A stretch of DNA of 64,000 nt. It comes from Fulvivirga sediminis (GTDB lineage: Bacteria; Bacteroidota; Bacteroidia; Cytophagales; Cyclobacteriaceae). The stretch is from positions 186,001-250,000 of the forward strand of contig NZ_JAESIY010000005.1 in the NCBI RefSeq assembly GCF_016757215.1, read 5' to 3'. Shown here one piece after another: positions 17,195 through 26,477 of the stretch. Each line of letters begins with the position of its first letter. Positions within the stretch are counted from its first letter, which is position 1. Below the pieces are notes generated by a model. That model saw nothing but the letters and a program-made list of their open reading frames with translations. It made no database searches and had not been told where the DNA came from. The position numbers and the translations under genes were made by a program.

Positions 17195-18655
17195 ATGCGA
17201 AAAACACTTCAGATCATACTACTAAGTTTTACTGCCGGTTTAGGAGGGGCTTACGTATTTGACCTTTATAAAACCAATCAAATAACGTCCTCCAACACTA
17301 CGGACAGTAGTCAATTTCAACTTGTAAACAATCATGGCGAGCAGATTTCAAATAACCGATCTGCCCTACCTGCTACTGATTCAGACTTTGTTTTAGCTTC
17401 GAAAACCAGCACCAAAAGCGTGGTTTACATCAAAAACATATCAGAAACCGCTTACAGAACCAGCTACCTGGATTGGTTCTTTGACCGCAGCCCCGGCAAG
17501 CAGACTCAGATCAGCAGCGGTTCAGGCGTGATTTTTTCTGAAGACGGATATATTGTAACTAATAACCACGTAGTACAGGGAGCAGACAGACTGGAAGTAG
17601 TTTATAACAAAAAAATATTTGATGCTGAGCTAATAGGTACTGACCCTTCTACTGATCTGGCTGTACTTAAGGTAGACGGAGCATCATTACCTGCCATTCC
17701 GCTTGGCAGCTCTAAACAACTCAATGTTGGTGAGTGGGTTATAGCAGTAGGAAATCCATTTAACCTTACCTCTACTGTAACAGCAGGTATAGTAAGTGCT
17801 AAAGGCCGTGAAATAAATATTTTGCAAGGGAAGTTTCCTATTGAATCTTTCATACAAACAGATGCTGCCATTAACCCAGGCAATAGCGGTGGAGCATTGG
17901 TTAATAAAAGCGGAGAGCTAGTAGGTATAAACACGGCCATTCTATCGATGACAGGCTCTTATGCTGGTTATGGTTTTGCTGTACCTATTGATATAGTAAA
18001 GAAAATAGTAGGTGACCTCATAGAATATGGAGAAGTGCAGAAGGCTTTCTTTGGAGGAGAAGTATCTGATTTTGATGCCGCTATTGCTAAGCGAATGGAT
18101 ATCAATATTAAAGATAATGCCGCTTATGAAGGTGTATTGCTAAGCCACGTGCAAAAAGATGGAGCTGCTGCAAAAGCAGGACTAGAAGAAAATGACGTCA
18201 TTCTTTCAGTAAACAATATCTCTGTAAATAGCCGTAGTGAATTTGAAGAGGAACTCAGCTATCACTCTCCTGGAGATAAAATATCAATTACGTACAAAAG
18301 AGATGGCAAAGTGAAAAGCGCGAATCTATCACTTACCAATAGAGAAGGCACCACCAGTATACTTAAAAGAGAAATATACACCTCTGAGTCTCTGGGTGCT
18401 CAATTTGAATCTGTACCTAAAGTAGAAAGAGATTTATTAGGAATTGAATATGGTGTGAAAGTATTCAATATTCAAAATGGCCTTTTAAGAAGAGTGGGCG
18501 TATCAGAAGATTTTGTTATTACTGATATTAACCGAGTGGCCATAGATGACCCTGAAAAATTAGTGGATATATTAGAAAAAATAAGAGGCAGGGTAATTAT
18601 AGAAGGCGTAAACAGTAAAGGTAGAGAAGGTTATTATTCCTTCTACTTAAGATAA
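17195..18655 (+). CDS. HtrA/Deg-type periplasmic serine protease
   Basis: The 486-residue protein has an N-terminal signal or anchor segment (residues 5-20), a trypsin-like domain with the triad H125 (TNNHVVQGA), D154 (STDLAVLKV) and S231 (NPGNSGGALV), then a PDZ domain (about 275-360) and a second PDZ-like region (about 410-480). It is a Do-like quality-control protease of the envelope. The gene is divergent from the GH3 gene (153-bp gap) and ends at a strong terminator. Confidence 0.95.
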   Translation: MRKTLQIILLSFTAGLGGAYVFDLYKTNQITSSNTTDSSQFQLVNNHGEQISNNRSALPATDSDFVLASKTSTKSVVYIKNISETAYRTSYLDWFFDRSPGKQTQISSGSGVIFSEDGYIVTNNHVVQGADRLEVVYNKKIFDAELIGTDPSTDLAVLKVDGASLPAIPLGSSKQLNVGEWVIAVGNPFNLTSTVTAGIVSAKGREINILQGKFPIESFIQTDAAINPGNSGGALVNKSGELVGINTAILSMTGSYAGYGFAVPIDIVKKIVGDLIEYGEVQKAFFGGEVSDFDAAIAKRMDINIKDNAAYEGVLLSHVQKDGAAAKAGLEENDVILSVNNISVNSRSEFEEELSYHSPGDKISITYKRDGKVKSANLSLTNREGTTSILKREIYTSESLGAQFESVPKVERDLLGIEYGVKVFNIQNGLLRRVGVSEDFVITDINRVAIDDPEKLVDILEKIRGRVIIEGVNSKGREGYYSFYLR

Positions 18656-18662
18656 ATAAGAG

Positions 18663-18706
18663 AAGGCTGCTTCCTATTGATCAATAACGAAGCAGCCTTT
18701 ATTTTT
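18663..18706 (+). terminator. Terminator of the HtrA gene
   Basis: AAGGCTGCTTC (18663-18673) pairs perfectly with GAAGCAGCCTT (18689-18699), followed by a T-rich tract. It is 8 bp past the stop codon. Confidence 0.9.
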
Positions 18707-18840
18707 TAAAGGTTAGAAATTCCAACCCATATCCTCACTCCGGTTTGCATATTATCTACATCATCATAGCCAGCCACAAAGTCTACTCGCATTACTTTTA
18801 AAATGTTTCCCACTCCAAAATAAAGCTCGCGACAATTCAT
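18706..18840 (-). pseudogene. Fossil of an outer-membrane protein gene (C-terminal end only)
   Basis: My minus-strand reading from 18840 to a TAA at 18706 gives 44 residues including ELYFGVGNILKVMRVDFVAG and ending TGVRIWVGISNL. This looks like the last strands of a Bacteroidota outer-membrane barrel, most like the DUF5686/carboxypeptidase-regulatory group. An in-frame TAG precedes the first ATG and no coding continuation is visible upstream, so the rest of the gene appears lost. The family assignment is a judgement from pattern only. Confidence 0.45.
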
Positions 18841-19227
18841 CTAACAAGAGTCAAAAATTAGCATAAAGATCGTAACACCTCCCATTTTAAAGTGAATAGA
18901 TATAAAAAGTAAGTTGATTAATTTAATCTTATTAATTATAAAAGCTTTTTAATATTAAAAATAATTTGAAAAGTCAAATTTATTAAACCTCATTTCACTC
19001 ATCAAATCATGTATCTAACATTGTTTTAAGCCAACATTTGCCTTAGGTTACGAGGCATAATTTCAGCCACTTCAACCAGCGGTATTTTACCTTAGTAGTA
19101 TTCAGTAATCACCCCTACCTGAATTCCGTGAAAATTCAATGCTCATGAAAATTTGCAATCACAAAAATTCATAAACCCTTATAAATCATCTAGTTTTACT
19201 AAAACAACAACAAAAAATTCAATCATA
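18841..19227. other. Intergenic region, no gene recognised
   Basis: About 390 AT-rich bases between the fossil and the split gene. It includes an in-frame 5' extension of the next ORF (from 19153) that has low-complexity content (SSSFTKTTTKNS) and is probably untranslated. I see no tRNA or hairpin of note. Confidence 0.4.
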
Positions 19228-20838
19228 ATGCCGGGACAAGAGAGGAAAGCATCACAGAATAGCCGCCAAACACTACTGAAAAACGCTGTCGAATTACTTC
19301 CAATGGAAGGACTCGAAAAGACCAACTTTTTATTAGAAGAACAGCAATTATATTTTTGGTTAGAAAAGGGAGATAAAGATCCATTAGAAAAGAAGTGCTA
19401 TTTTGTACATTGCACAGATATTAAAAAAAGATATTACTTTGTATCTAAGCCTGTAGCGCTGAAAAATCTAAATAAATATCTCATAAAGGATTTTGAAGGC
19501 GAGCAAATGTATATGTCTGAAGTTAGCAGTGGGCTAAAGAAGATATCGAAAAAGAAAAATACTTTTGAGCCTGTTCATGTTTCAGAAATTTCCAAGATTC
19601 TAAGCGGGAAAGACTTCGAAGAACTTCAGAATCAAGAAGAAGAGCGCATGCTAGCTTACCGGTCAGATGAATTTGACTTTGAAGCCAACTTACATATTCA
19701 TGCCAACTATGCCACTATCTGGTTTAATGACTCTTTGATTTTCAATTTCTATGATGACCAGGAGGCCTGGCTTAAGTTAGCCGACAAGCAATTAAAGAAA
19801 TTTGAATTATCACCGCACGATACCGCATCTGACAGACAAAAAGAGGAAGTTAAAAATGCCCTTGCAAAGTTAGATAACAGCCAGCAGGAATATAATCGCA
19901 AAAGAGATCTTTTGATAAATCACCCTGAATTAAGGAAACTGTTATTGAATGGTGACTTTTCAAGTCATTTTGACAATTTCAGAGCAGGCAAATTTGAGAT
20001 TATAGATAATGATGTAAATGAAGAAGGTGATTTTACCCTCCTCAATAGTCAGTGCCTGATCATAAATGGAAACCTTAACGTAAAGGGCTCTCTATTAATG
20101 AAAGAAGGGCCTAAAACAGGGCTTATATTTAATGATGGGCAGGTCATAGTAACAGGTAACGTTACTGCAGAGAATCTGATCATCTCCGCTATACTCAGTC
20201 CATTATTTATAGCAGGAAAGACAACTGTAACAAATATACTGATTGATAGCCACCATATACATGCTGCCGTCCCTCCACATGCTCACATTCTGCTACATCA
20301 GCATAAGCCAGGCAACAAAAATGAGCGATATACTTACGATAAAGAAGCAACTCCTTACAATGGTTATATCTCTGATGAAAGCATTTATCAGGAAGCAAAA
20401 TACGGTTCCTCTTATGAATACAAGCCTGATTTAATCTTAGATAAGATCAAAAAAGGAGAGCAGTTTCTAGATTTCGATCAGCAGGTTGAAGTAGACCTCA
20501 CCCCGTTTAAAATCAATGCATTTATTAACATGATGACTTACTGGGAAGATTACTACGGTAGCCTGGCTGGCTTTGAGAAGCTCGACGGAATATATGAAGA
20601 CCACCAGATAAAAGAAGGCGATATATATCCTGGTGCTGGCGACTGGGTAGTAGTAGACCGCAGGAGCAACACGGGTACTTACGGCTATAGTCATGATGGT
20701 GGCGGCATATCTTCAGTAATCATAAAAAGCCCTAAAAAACACGGCGTTAACTATAAAGAAGAGCCTATTGAAAGAAAAGTAGCTCCCATTACTTTACTAG
20801 AAAGGTATCAGTGGATTTCTGATTTATTTATCGACTGA
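19228..20838 (+). CDS. N-terminal part of a large unknown protein, ended by an in-frame TGA
   Basis: From the ATG at 19228 (MPGQERKASQNSRQ) this reads 536 residues to a TGA at 20836-20838. An ATG at 19153 is in frame but adds a low-complexity leader. Around residues 275-320 is a bactofilin/polymer-forming-like beta-repeat stretch (CLIINGNLNVKGSLLMKEG, VIVTGNVTAENLIIS). The same frame continues open past the TGA for another 540 codons (next entry), so the natural gene is probably one protein of about 1,077 residues. The function is unknown to me. Confidence 0.75.
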   Translation: MPGQERKASQNSRQTLLKNAVELLPMEGLEKTNFLLEEQQLYFWLEKGDKDPLEKKCYFVHCTDIKKRYYFVSKPVALKNLNKYLIKDFEGEQMYMSEVSSGLKKISKKKNTFEPVHVSEISKILSGKDFEELQNQEEERMLAYRSDEFDFEANLHIHANYATIWFNDSLIFNFYDDQEAWLKLADKQLKKFELSPHDTASDRQKEEVKNALAKLDNSQQEYNRKRDLLINHPELRKLLLNGDFSSHFDNFRAGKFEIIDNDVNEEGDFTLLNSQCLIINGNLNVKGSLLMKEGPKTGLIFNDGQVIVTGNVTAENLIISAILSPLFIAGKTTVTNILIDSHHIHAAVPPHAHILLHQHKPGNKNERYTYDKEATPYNGYISDESIYQEAKYGSSYEYKPDLILDKIKKGEQFLDFDQQVEVDLTPFKINAFINMMTYWEDYYGSLAGFEKLDGIYEDHQIKEGDIYPGAGDWVVVDRRSNTGTYGYSHDGGGISSVIIKSPKKHGVNYKEEPIERKVAPITLLERYQWISDLFID

Positions 20839-22461
20839 CTCCACAGAACTACCCCATCTCCTTTTGGTCATTTTGAAGATGCCGATGACATCAACAAAAG
20901 CTATGAGGAAGAAAAAAGTGAGTTTCCTACGGATCCGCACCTTGCCTTATACTGGTTATTGCACTTTGGCTTCAGCTTAGATAAAAGATATGATGAAGTA
21001 GCTGCCATAGTAAAAGAGCATCAGCTAGACGACGAAATGTACCGTATCTACGATACCTTAATATTCTTCGAGAACACAGATGCTTTTTATGACATCGAAA
21101 TAAAGAAAAGTGAAGAAGCCAAAGAGATCTTTTTAAGAAGAAGGGCTTTTTTAGTGTTCTTTACCCAATCTCAAAGTTACAGAGGCGGTAGTGATAATTT
21201 GCAGAACTGGTGGAATTCAATAATCATGTATCCTAAAGTAGAGGACAACCTGATTACAAGAATGCGCTGGCTGAAAAACAATCTCAAGAAGTACAACCAA
21301 TGGAATGAATTTGAGGCTCTAGTGAAAGATGATCAGAAAGACATTTGCCTGCTCTCTTATGTATACGCCTGTAATCCTAACACTGAAGATAAAGCCAGCC
21401 ATGCTGATAAACTAGTCAATGAGCTCTTCACCTACAAAAATGTGTGGAAAGATGAGCATAAGAGAAAGTTTGCAGAAATTATGCTTTGGGATGTGCGTGA
21501 TTTTGTGTCAGACAAAGAGGCTCTAAAAACTACAGCGGCTTTTTATTTTAATGGCAATGAAGTATCTAAAGAATATCAGGATATATTGGCCGTACTGGGT
21601 GAGCAAAATGAAAATGTAGCTGCATTGAGAGAACATATAGCTGCCATTGACCAATTCATAGAAGGCTATGACAGGTTCAAAACCCCAGCGGAAGAAAAAG
21701 CTAAAATTGAGAAAAACATATTCGATTACCTCGATGGACTAACTCCAGAAATACGCCTTGAAACATTAATGAACCTTAAAGGCAGAGATCTACAACGCAT
21801 GTGCTTTGTATACCTATGGAGGGCAGATATTGAGAATAAAAAAGAGGCATTATTACATTTATTTGTAAACTCAGATTTTAGCGCTCATGATATCAATGAA
21901 AAGCTCTTTGGAGAAGACTTCCCTAATTTCATAAAAGGTGAGGATGATCCTAATCTGGAAATGGCCAAAGCCCTTTTTGAAGTGGCACCTAATCTATTTG
22001 ATAGTGATTACTCCTGGGAAAAGTCTATACAAAGTGCCGCTGTATTTTTCTTAACCTCAGCACACCTACCTTCAGTTTATGATTATTTTATGGAAAAGGT
22101 GATGGCTCCACTTACTCCAGCAGGTTACAAGAAAAAACAGGTTATTTTCTCCAGCATCTATACTACTCAATATGACACAAAGATTAATCCTTCTTTAAAT
22201 TTCTCCAAAGAACAAATAGAAGGTGTATTGGAAGCCATGATAAAGCTCTTCTTAAGAGATGGAGGCAATTCTGATGCAGAAAGAGTGATATTTTATTGTC
22301 AAAACCCTGCAGCAGAAGAATGGATACGCGCCCGAATGAATGACAAAACTTGGATGAAGCAATTCGCCTCTATTCAAACAGCATATGATCCTTTAGATGA
22401 AGAATTAGAAAGCTGCTTCGAATCCGCTTTGGAATTTATAGAAGAAGAAAAAAGCAAATAA
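20839..22461 (+). CDS. C-terminal part of the same unknown protein, downstream of the TGA
   Basis: Directly after the TGA the same reading frame stays open to 22461. The 40 codons 20839-20958 contain no ATG or GTG, only a TTG at 20959, yet read like coding sequence (PSPFGHFEDADDINKSYEEE). The remainder is a helical, acidic protein of 500 residues with HEAT-like character and no recognised catalytic motif. Absence of a normal start supports it being the rear half of the gene beginning at 19228 and not an independent gene. If a TTG start is used, translation would begin at 20959. Confidence 0.7.
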   Translation, partial: LHRTTPSPFGHFEDADDINKSYEEEKSEFPTDPHLALYWLLHFGFSLDKRYDEVAAIVKEHQLDDEMYRIYDTLIFFENTDAFYDIEIKKSEEAKEIFLRRRAFLVFFTQSQSYRGGSDNLQNWWNSIIMYPKVEDNLITRMRWLKNNLKKYNQWNEFEALVKDDQKDICLLSYVYACNPNTEDKASHADKLVNELFTYKNVWKDEHKRKFAEIMLWDVRDFVSDKEALKTTAAFYFNGNEVSKEYQDILAVLGEQNENVAALREHIAAIDQFIEGYDRFKTPAEEKAKIEKNIFDYLDGLTPEIRLETLMNLKGRDLQRMCFVYLWRADIENKKEALLHLFVNSDFSAHDINEKLFGEDFPNFIKGEDDPNLEMAKALFEVAPNLFDSDYSWEKSIQSAAVFFLTSAHLPSVYDYFMEKVMAPLTPAGYKKKQVIFSSIYTTQYDTKINPSLNFSKEQIEGVLEAMIKLFLRDGGNSDAERVIFYCQNPAAEEWIRARMNDKTWMKQFASIQTAYDPLDEELESCFESALEFIEEEKSK

Positions 22462-22479
22462 GAGCTTCCTCTGAAAACC

Positions 22480-22516
22480 GAACCCTGCAAGCTGTTTTTA
22501 AGTTTGCGGGGTTCTT
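22480..22516 (+). terminator. Terminator of the split gene
   Basis: GAACCCTGCAA (22480-22490) pairs with TTGCGGGGTTC (22504-22514), with one T-G wobble, 19 bp after the stop. The following T-run is short (TTCTTTG). Confidence 0.65.
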
Positions 22517-22618
22517 TGTATAAGTGATATTTGCTTTCTGAGCGAGATTATTCAATTGCTTACGGCCGGGATGACGCCAGTTATGTTAGGATATAAAGTT
22601 TTGAAATACGCCAAAAAA

Positions 22619-22650
22619 CAAAAAAAGGTGCCACAATGGGCACCTTTTCG
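22619..22650 (-). terminator. Terminator of the superoxide dismutase gene
   Basis: GGTGCC (22627-22632) pairs with GGCACC (22639-22644), extended by A/T pairs, and followed on the minus strand by a T-run. Confidence 0.85.
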
Positions 22651-22674
22651 TCGCAACTAGTAAATAGGTCTTAT

Positions 22675-23280
22675 TTACTTATTCTCTTCATAATTTTTAG
22701 CTACCTGATCCCAGTTCACTACATTCCAGAAAGCAGAAATATAGTCTGGTCTTTTGTTTTGGTAGTTCAGGTAGTAAGCATGCTCCCATACGTCTAATCC
22801 TAAAATAGGAGTACCTCCACAGCCAATCCCTGGCATAAGTGGATTATCTTGGTTAGCTGTAGAGCAAACTTCTACTTTACCTCCTTTATGCACGCATAGC
22901 CAAGCCCAGCCAGAGCCAAACTGTGTAGCAGCGGCATTAGAAAATTCTTCTTTAAATTTCTCAAAAGAACCATAAGCAGCATTAATAGCTTCTGCTAATG
23001 CTCCTGTAGGTTCTCCACCACCATTAGGTGACATTACTTTCCAGAATAAGCTGTGATTGTAGAAACCACCTCCATTATTTCGTATTGCTTTATTATCTGT
23101 ATCTTCAGCCAGTAAGCTTTCTATAGACTTGCTAGCCATAGCAGTTCCGTCAATAGCATCATTAAGTTTTGTTGTATATCCAGAATGGTGCTTACCGTGG
23201 TGAATTTCCATTGTTCTTGCATCTATGTGCGGTTCAAGCGCATCATGAGCATACGGTAAATCGGGTAATTCGAAAGCCAT
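22675..23280 (-). CDS. Fe/Mn superoxide dismutase
   Basis: The 201-residue enzyme has the four metal ligands H27 (MEIHHGKHH), H76 (FYNHSLFW), D163 and H167 (DVWEHAYY). It dismutates superoxide to oxygen and hydrogen peroxide. Gln144 in TANQDNPL is at the position typical of the manganese type, but the GGG preceding the second ligand is less decisive, so iron, manganese or either could be used. There is no signal peptide, so it is cytoplasmic. It has its own terminator. Confidence 0.95.
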   Translation of the reverse strand: MAFELPDLPYAHDALEPHIDARTMEIHHGKHHSGYTTKLNDAIDGTAMASKSIESLLAEDTDNKAIRNNGGGFYNHSLFWKVMSPNGGGEPTGALAEAINAAYGSFEKFKEEFSNAAATQFGSGWAWLCVHKGGKVEVCSTANQDNPLMPGIGCGGTPILGLDVWEHAYYLNYQNKRPDYISAFWNVVNWDQVAKNYEENK

Positions 23281-23330
23281 AATTTTATTAGTTTTTAGTT
23301 AAACATTTTTCATATTCTAAAAAAGGCGAA

Positions 23331-23783
23331 TTATTTATCTCTCAACCTTTTAAAAAACGTCGTAACTATCTGCCCTGCCTCTTCCGCAAAAGGGCCCCGC
23401 ACTATTTTAGTCTTAGGGTGCAGCATAGCTGGGTTTATAGTCATAAACCCTCTTTTATCATCTGCAGCTGCATATACCAGCTTTCCTAACTGACTCCAGT
23501 ACAAGGCTCCTGCGCACATTCCGCAGGGCTCTAATGTTACATATAAAGAACAGTCAGAAAGGTATTTTGTTCCTAAAAAATTTGTGGCTGATGTTAATGC
23601 CAGCATTTCTGCATGAGCTGTAGGATCGCCTAAAGCTTCTGTTTGATTATAAGCGCGAGCTATTATGGTATTATTAGCTACCACCACTGCTCCCACGGGT
23701 ATCTCTCCCTGCTCCGCGGCTATGGCAGCCTGCTTTAGGGCCTCTCGCATGTAATGTTCATCACTATGTATGGTTAATGCCAT
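23331..23783 (-). CDS. tadA: tRNA adenosine(34) deaminase-type CDA-fold enzyme
   Basis: The 150-residue protein has the zinc motif HAE (H57, E59) and PCGMC (C87, C90) with EQGEIPVGAVVV and the DDKRGFM region. These fit TadA, which makes inosine at the wobble position of tRNA-Arg(ACG). A guanine deaminase of the same fold is an alternative, but the EIPVGAV context and length favour TadA. Its start overlaps the last base of the upstream secreted-protein gene (TAATG), implying translational coupling. Confidence 0.9.
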   Translation of the reverse strand: MALTIHSDEHYMREALKQAAIAAEQGEIPVGAVVVANNTIIARAYNQTEALGDPTAHAEMLALTSATNFLGTKYLSDCSLYVTLEPCGMCAGALYWSQLGKLVYAAADDKRGFMTINPAMLHPKTKIVRGPFAEEAGQIVTTFFKRLRDK

Positions 23784-24340
23784 TATAAGCTCCCCTTTAC
23801 TTTTAAGCTGTTCATAATTTCACCTGCCGCCTCTTGCCATTTTTCTTTGAGCTGCATAGGGCAGTTAAAGCTAAATACAACAGTTTTCCCCCTCACAATC
23901 AGGTACTGAACATAAGCATATTTACGCACAGGACCTTTTTTGGTAAAACTATTCTGCTCACCATTTATTTGGGAGTCAAACTCAAAATAGATAAACTCAC
24001 GTCCATTGATTTCTTTGATACCTTCACTAATCACCTCTACTTCGTCATACAAATTAAAGAGGCTGGCCTTAAAAAAATCTTTAGCAATGGCCGCATCAGA
24101 GGGCATCCACTGGGTGGCAGAAATATTGATACTAAACCCTACATAGCGGCTATCATCAGTATATGCTGCCAGCGGTTTACGTACCGAAGGGTAACGCTGC
24201 GCAATATCATCTGCCGACATAGGGTAGAAGTTTTCTGGTAACTTGGCGGTGATATCATCATTCACCTTAGTTTTTACCAGTTTATCCTGTGCTGAAAGCA
24301 GCAAAGGGAACATGAATAATAAAATAGAAAGCTTTAACAT
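23783..24340 (-). CDS. Secreted protein of unknown function, PsbP/DcrB-like
   Basis: The 185-residue protein has a signal peptide ending LLSAQ. The mature part has the layout of small PsbP/DcrB-like domains: VKTKVNDDITAKLPENFYPM at the start, GREFIYFEFDSQING in the middle and a closing helix EKWQEAAGEIMNSLKV. That fold call is tentative. It is divergent from aspS (86-bp gap) and coupled to tadA. Confidence 0.65.
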   Translation of the reverse strand: MLKLSILLFMFPLLLSAQDKLVKTKVNDDITAKLPENFYPMSADDIAQRYPSVRKPLAAYTDDSRYVGFSINISATQWMPSDAAIAKDFFKASLFNLYDEVEVISEGIKEINGREFIYFEFDSQINGEQNSFTKKGPVRKYAYVQYLIVRGKTVVFSFNCPMQLKEKWQEAAGEIMNSLKVKGSL

Positions 24341-24426
24341 AGATATAAGCGAAATTTATACGGTATCGTTTTTACTCAGAATGAAATACATTTAACTTTG
24401 GGCCACCAAAATTAAAATATTTTAGC

Positions 24427-26175
24427 ATGCTTCGAACACATACTTGTGGTGAATTAAGAATTAACGATGTAAATTCAGATGTAGTATTATGTGGCTGGGT
24501 ACAGCGCATAAGAAATAAAGGAAGTGTTATATGGGTTGATCTTCGCGACCGGTATGGCATTACTCAGCTTATTTTTGAAGAAGGACATACAGAAGCAGCT
24601 ATATTGGATACCGCCAATAAGCTAGGCAGAGAGTTTGTCATCAAAGCTTCAGGAAAAGTAATAGAGCGCCTTTCTAAAAATGATAAAATACCTACAGGAG
24701 AAATTGAAGTAAAAGTTTCTGATCTGGAAATACTTAATAAGTCAAAGACCCCTCCTTTTACTATAGAAAATGACACCGATGGTGGTGATGACCTTCGCAT
24801 GAAGTATCGCTACCTTGATCTTAGAAGGAATAACGTAAGAGAAAACCTTTTGCTAAGACACCGCATTATGCAAGAAGCAAGAGCTTACTTAGACGCTCAA
24901 AGCTTTACTGAGGTAGAAACCCCGGTTTTGATAAAATCTACACCAGAAGGTGCTCGTGATTTTGTAGTACCTTCAAGGATGAACCCAGGCGAGTTTTACG
25001 CACTACCTCAATCACCACAAACTTTCAAGCAGTTACTAATGGTATCTGGGTTCGACAGGTATTTTCAAATAGTCAAATGCTTCAGAGATGAAGACTTAAG
25101 AGCTGACCGCCAGCCTGAGTTTACACAGATAGATTGTGAAATGTCATTTGTAGAGAGAGAAGACATCATCAGCACGTTCGAAGGCATGATAAAACACCTC
25201 TTCAAAACGGTGAAAGGCATTGATATAACAGAAATCGATCGTATGAGCTACGACGATGCTATGAAATATTACGGATCTGACAAGCCTGACACAAGATTCG
25301 ACATGAAATTTACTGAGCTTAATGAATTAGCTCAAAACAAAGGATTTAATGTATTTGACAGTGCTGAACTGGTAGTAGGTATCTGCGTAGAAGGCTGCGC
25401 TGAGTACACCAGAAAGCAACTAGATGCATTAACAGACTTCGTAAAAAGACCACAAGTGGGAGCCAAAGGCCTAGTTTATGTAAAATGTAACGCTGATGGT
25501 TCATTTAAATCTTCGGTGGACAAATTCTACAGCCAGGAAGACTTACAGCAGTGGGCTGATGCCATGGGTGCTAAGCCAGGTGATCTTATGCTGGTATTGA
25601 GTGGCGAAACCAATCATACCCGTAAGGCACTTAACGAGCTAAGACTACACATGGGTAGCGAGCTAGGCTTGAGAGATAAAAATACTTATAAAATACTATG
25701 GGTATTAGACTTCCCTCTTTTAGAGTGGGATGAAGACACCTCTAGATTCCATGCTATGCACCACCCCTTCACCTCGCCTACTCCGGCTGATCTTGATAAA
25801 CTGGAATCAGATCCTGGTGCAGTGAAAGCGAACGCTTATGATATGGTTATCAATGGTGTAGAAGTAGGTGGTGGATCGATAAGAATCCATGACCGCGAAA
25901 TCCAACAGCGCATGTTTAAGCAGCTAGGCTTCTCTGATGAAGAAGCGAAGGCACAGTTTGGATTCTTAATGGATGCCTTTGAATATGGAGCTCCTCCGCA
26001 CGGTGGTATTGCATTTGGTTTTGACAGGCTATGCTCTTTATTTGGTGGATCAGACAGTATCAGAGACTTTATAGCATTCCCTAAAAACAATGCTGGTAGA
26101 GATGTTATGATTGATTCTCCTAGCGCTATCCATTTAGATCAGTTAAATGAATTAGGAATAAAATTAAAACAATAA
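24427..26175 (+). CDS. aspS: Aspartyl-tRNA synthetase
   Basis: The 582-residue class II synthetase has an N-terminal OB-fold anticodon domain ([21 protein letters not shown]), motif 2 ([19 protein letters not shown]), a bacterial GAD insertion around residues 300-410 and motif 3 ([15 protein letters not shown]). It charges tRNA-Asp; the bacterial type can be discriminating or non-discriminating and the sequence does not settle which. Length is normal. Confidence 0.97.
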   Translation: MLRTHTCGELRINDVNSDVVLCGWVQRIRNKGSVIWVDLRDRYGITQLIFEEGHTEAAILDTANKLGREFVIKASGKVIERLSKNDKIPTGEIEVKVSDLEILNKSKTPPFTIENDTDGGDDLRMKYRYLDLRRNNVRENLLLRHRIMQEARAYLDAQSFTEVETPVLIKSTPEGARDFVVPSRMNPGEFYALPQSPQTFKQLLMVSGFDRYFQIVKCFRDEDLRADRQPEFTQIDCEMSFVEREDIISTFEGMIKHLFKTVKGIDITEIDRMSYDDAMKYYGSDKPDTRFDMKFTELNELAQNKGFNVFDSAELVVGICVEGCAEYTRKQLDALTDFVKRPQVGAKGLVYVKCNADGSFKSSVDKFYSQEDLQQWADAMGAKPGDLMLVLSGETNHTRKALNELRLHMGSELGLRDKNTYKILWVLDFPLLEWDEDTSRFHAMHHPFTSPTPADLDKLESDPGAVKANAYDMVINGVEVGGGSIRIHDREIQQRMFKQLGFSDEEAKAQFGFLMDAFEYGAPPHGGIAFGFDRLCSLFGGSDSIRDFIAFPKNNAGRDVMIDSPSAIHLDQLNELGIKLKQ

Positions 26176-26206
26176 GTTTTAAAGAAAACATCAATTAATC
26201 AGTAGC

Positions 26207-26336
26207 AGGCTGGCCTAAAAGTAGCTTTCAAGTCCTATTAGTCTCTCTAAATCTCCATTATTCTAAACAGGGAGATATTTTGAGTACTTTAATATGACAC
26301 TAAATCAAGCAGATACTTTTGAGCCAGCCTCTTTTT
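26207..26336. repeat. Long imperfect inverted repeat with internal hairpin
   Basis: AGGCTGGCCTAAAAGTA (26207-26223) pairs with TACTTTTGAGCCAGCCT (26314-26330), 15 of 17 positions matching, and a T-run follows at 26332-26336. Inside, AAATCTCC and GGAGATATTT form a second arm pair. It could be an elaborate aspS terminator, a small structured RNA or the relic of a small inverted-repeat element. Confidence 0.5.
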
Positions 26337-26477
26337 ATGCTTACCCCATACATCTGCACTTCAAAAAAGAGGCATGTCCCCATTATTTATTAACTTAACA
26401 TAGTTTTATTTTTTAACCAAAAAGTCGATTTTATTACTTCAGCCAAGACTTCTGCGAGTATTTAATATTATTGTAGT

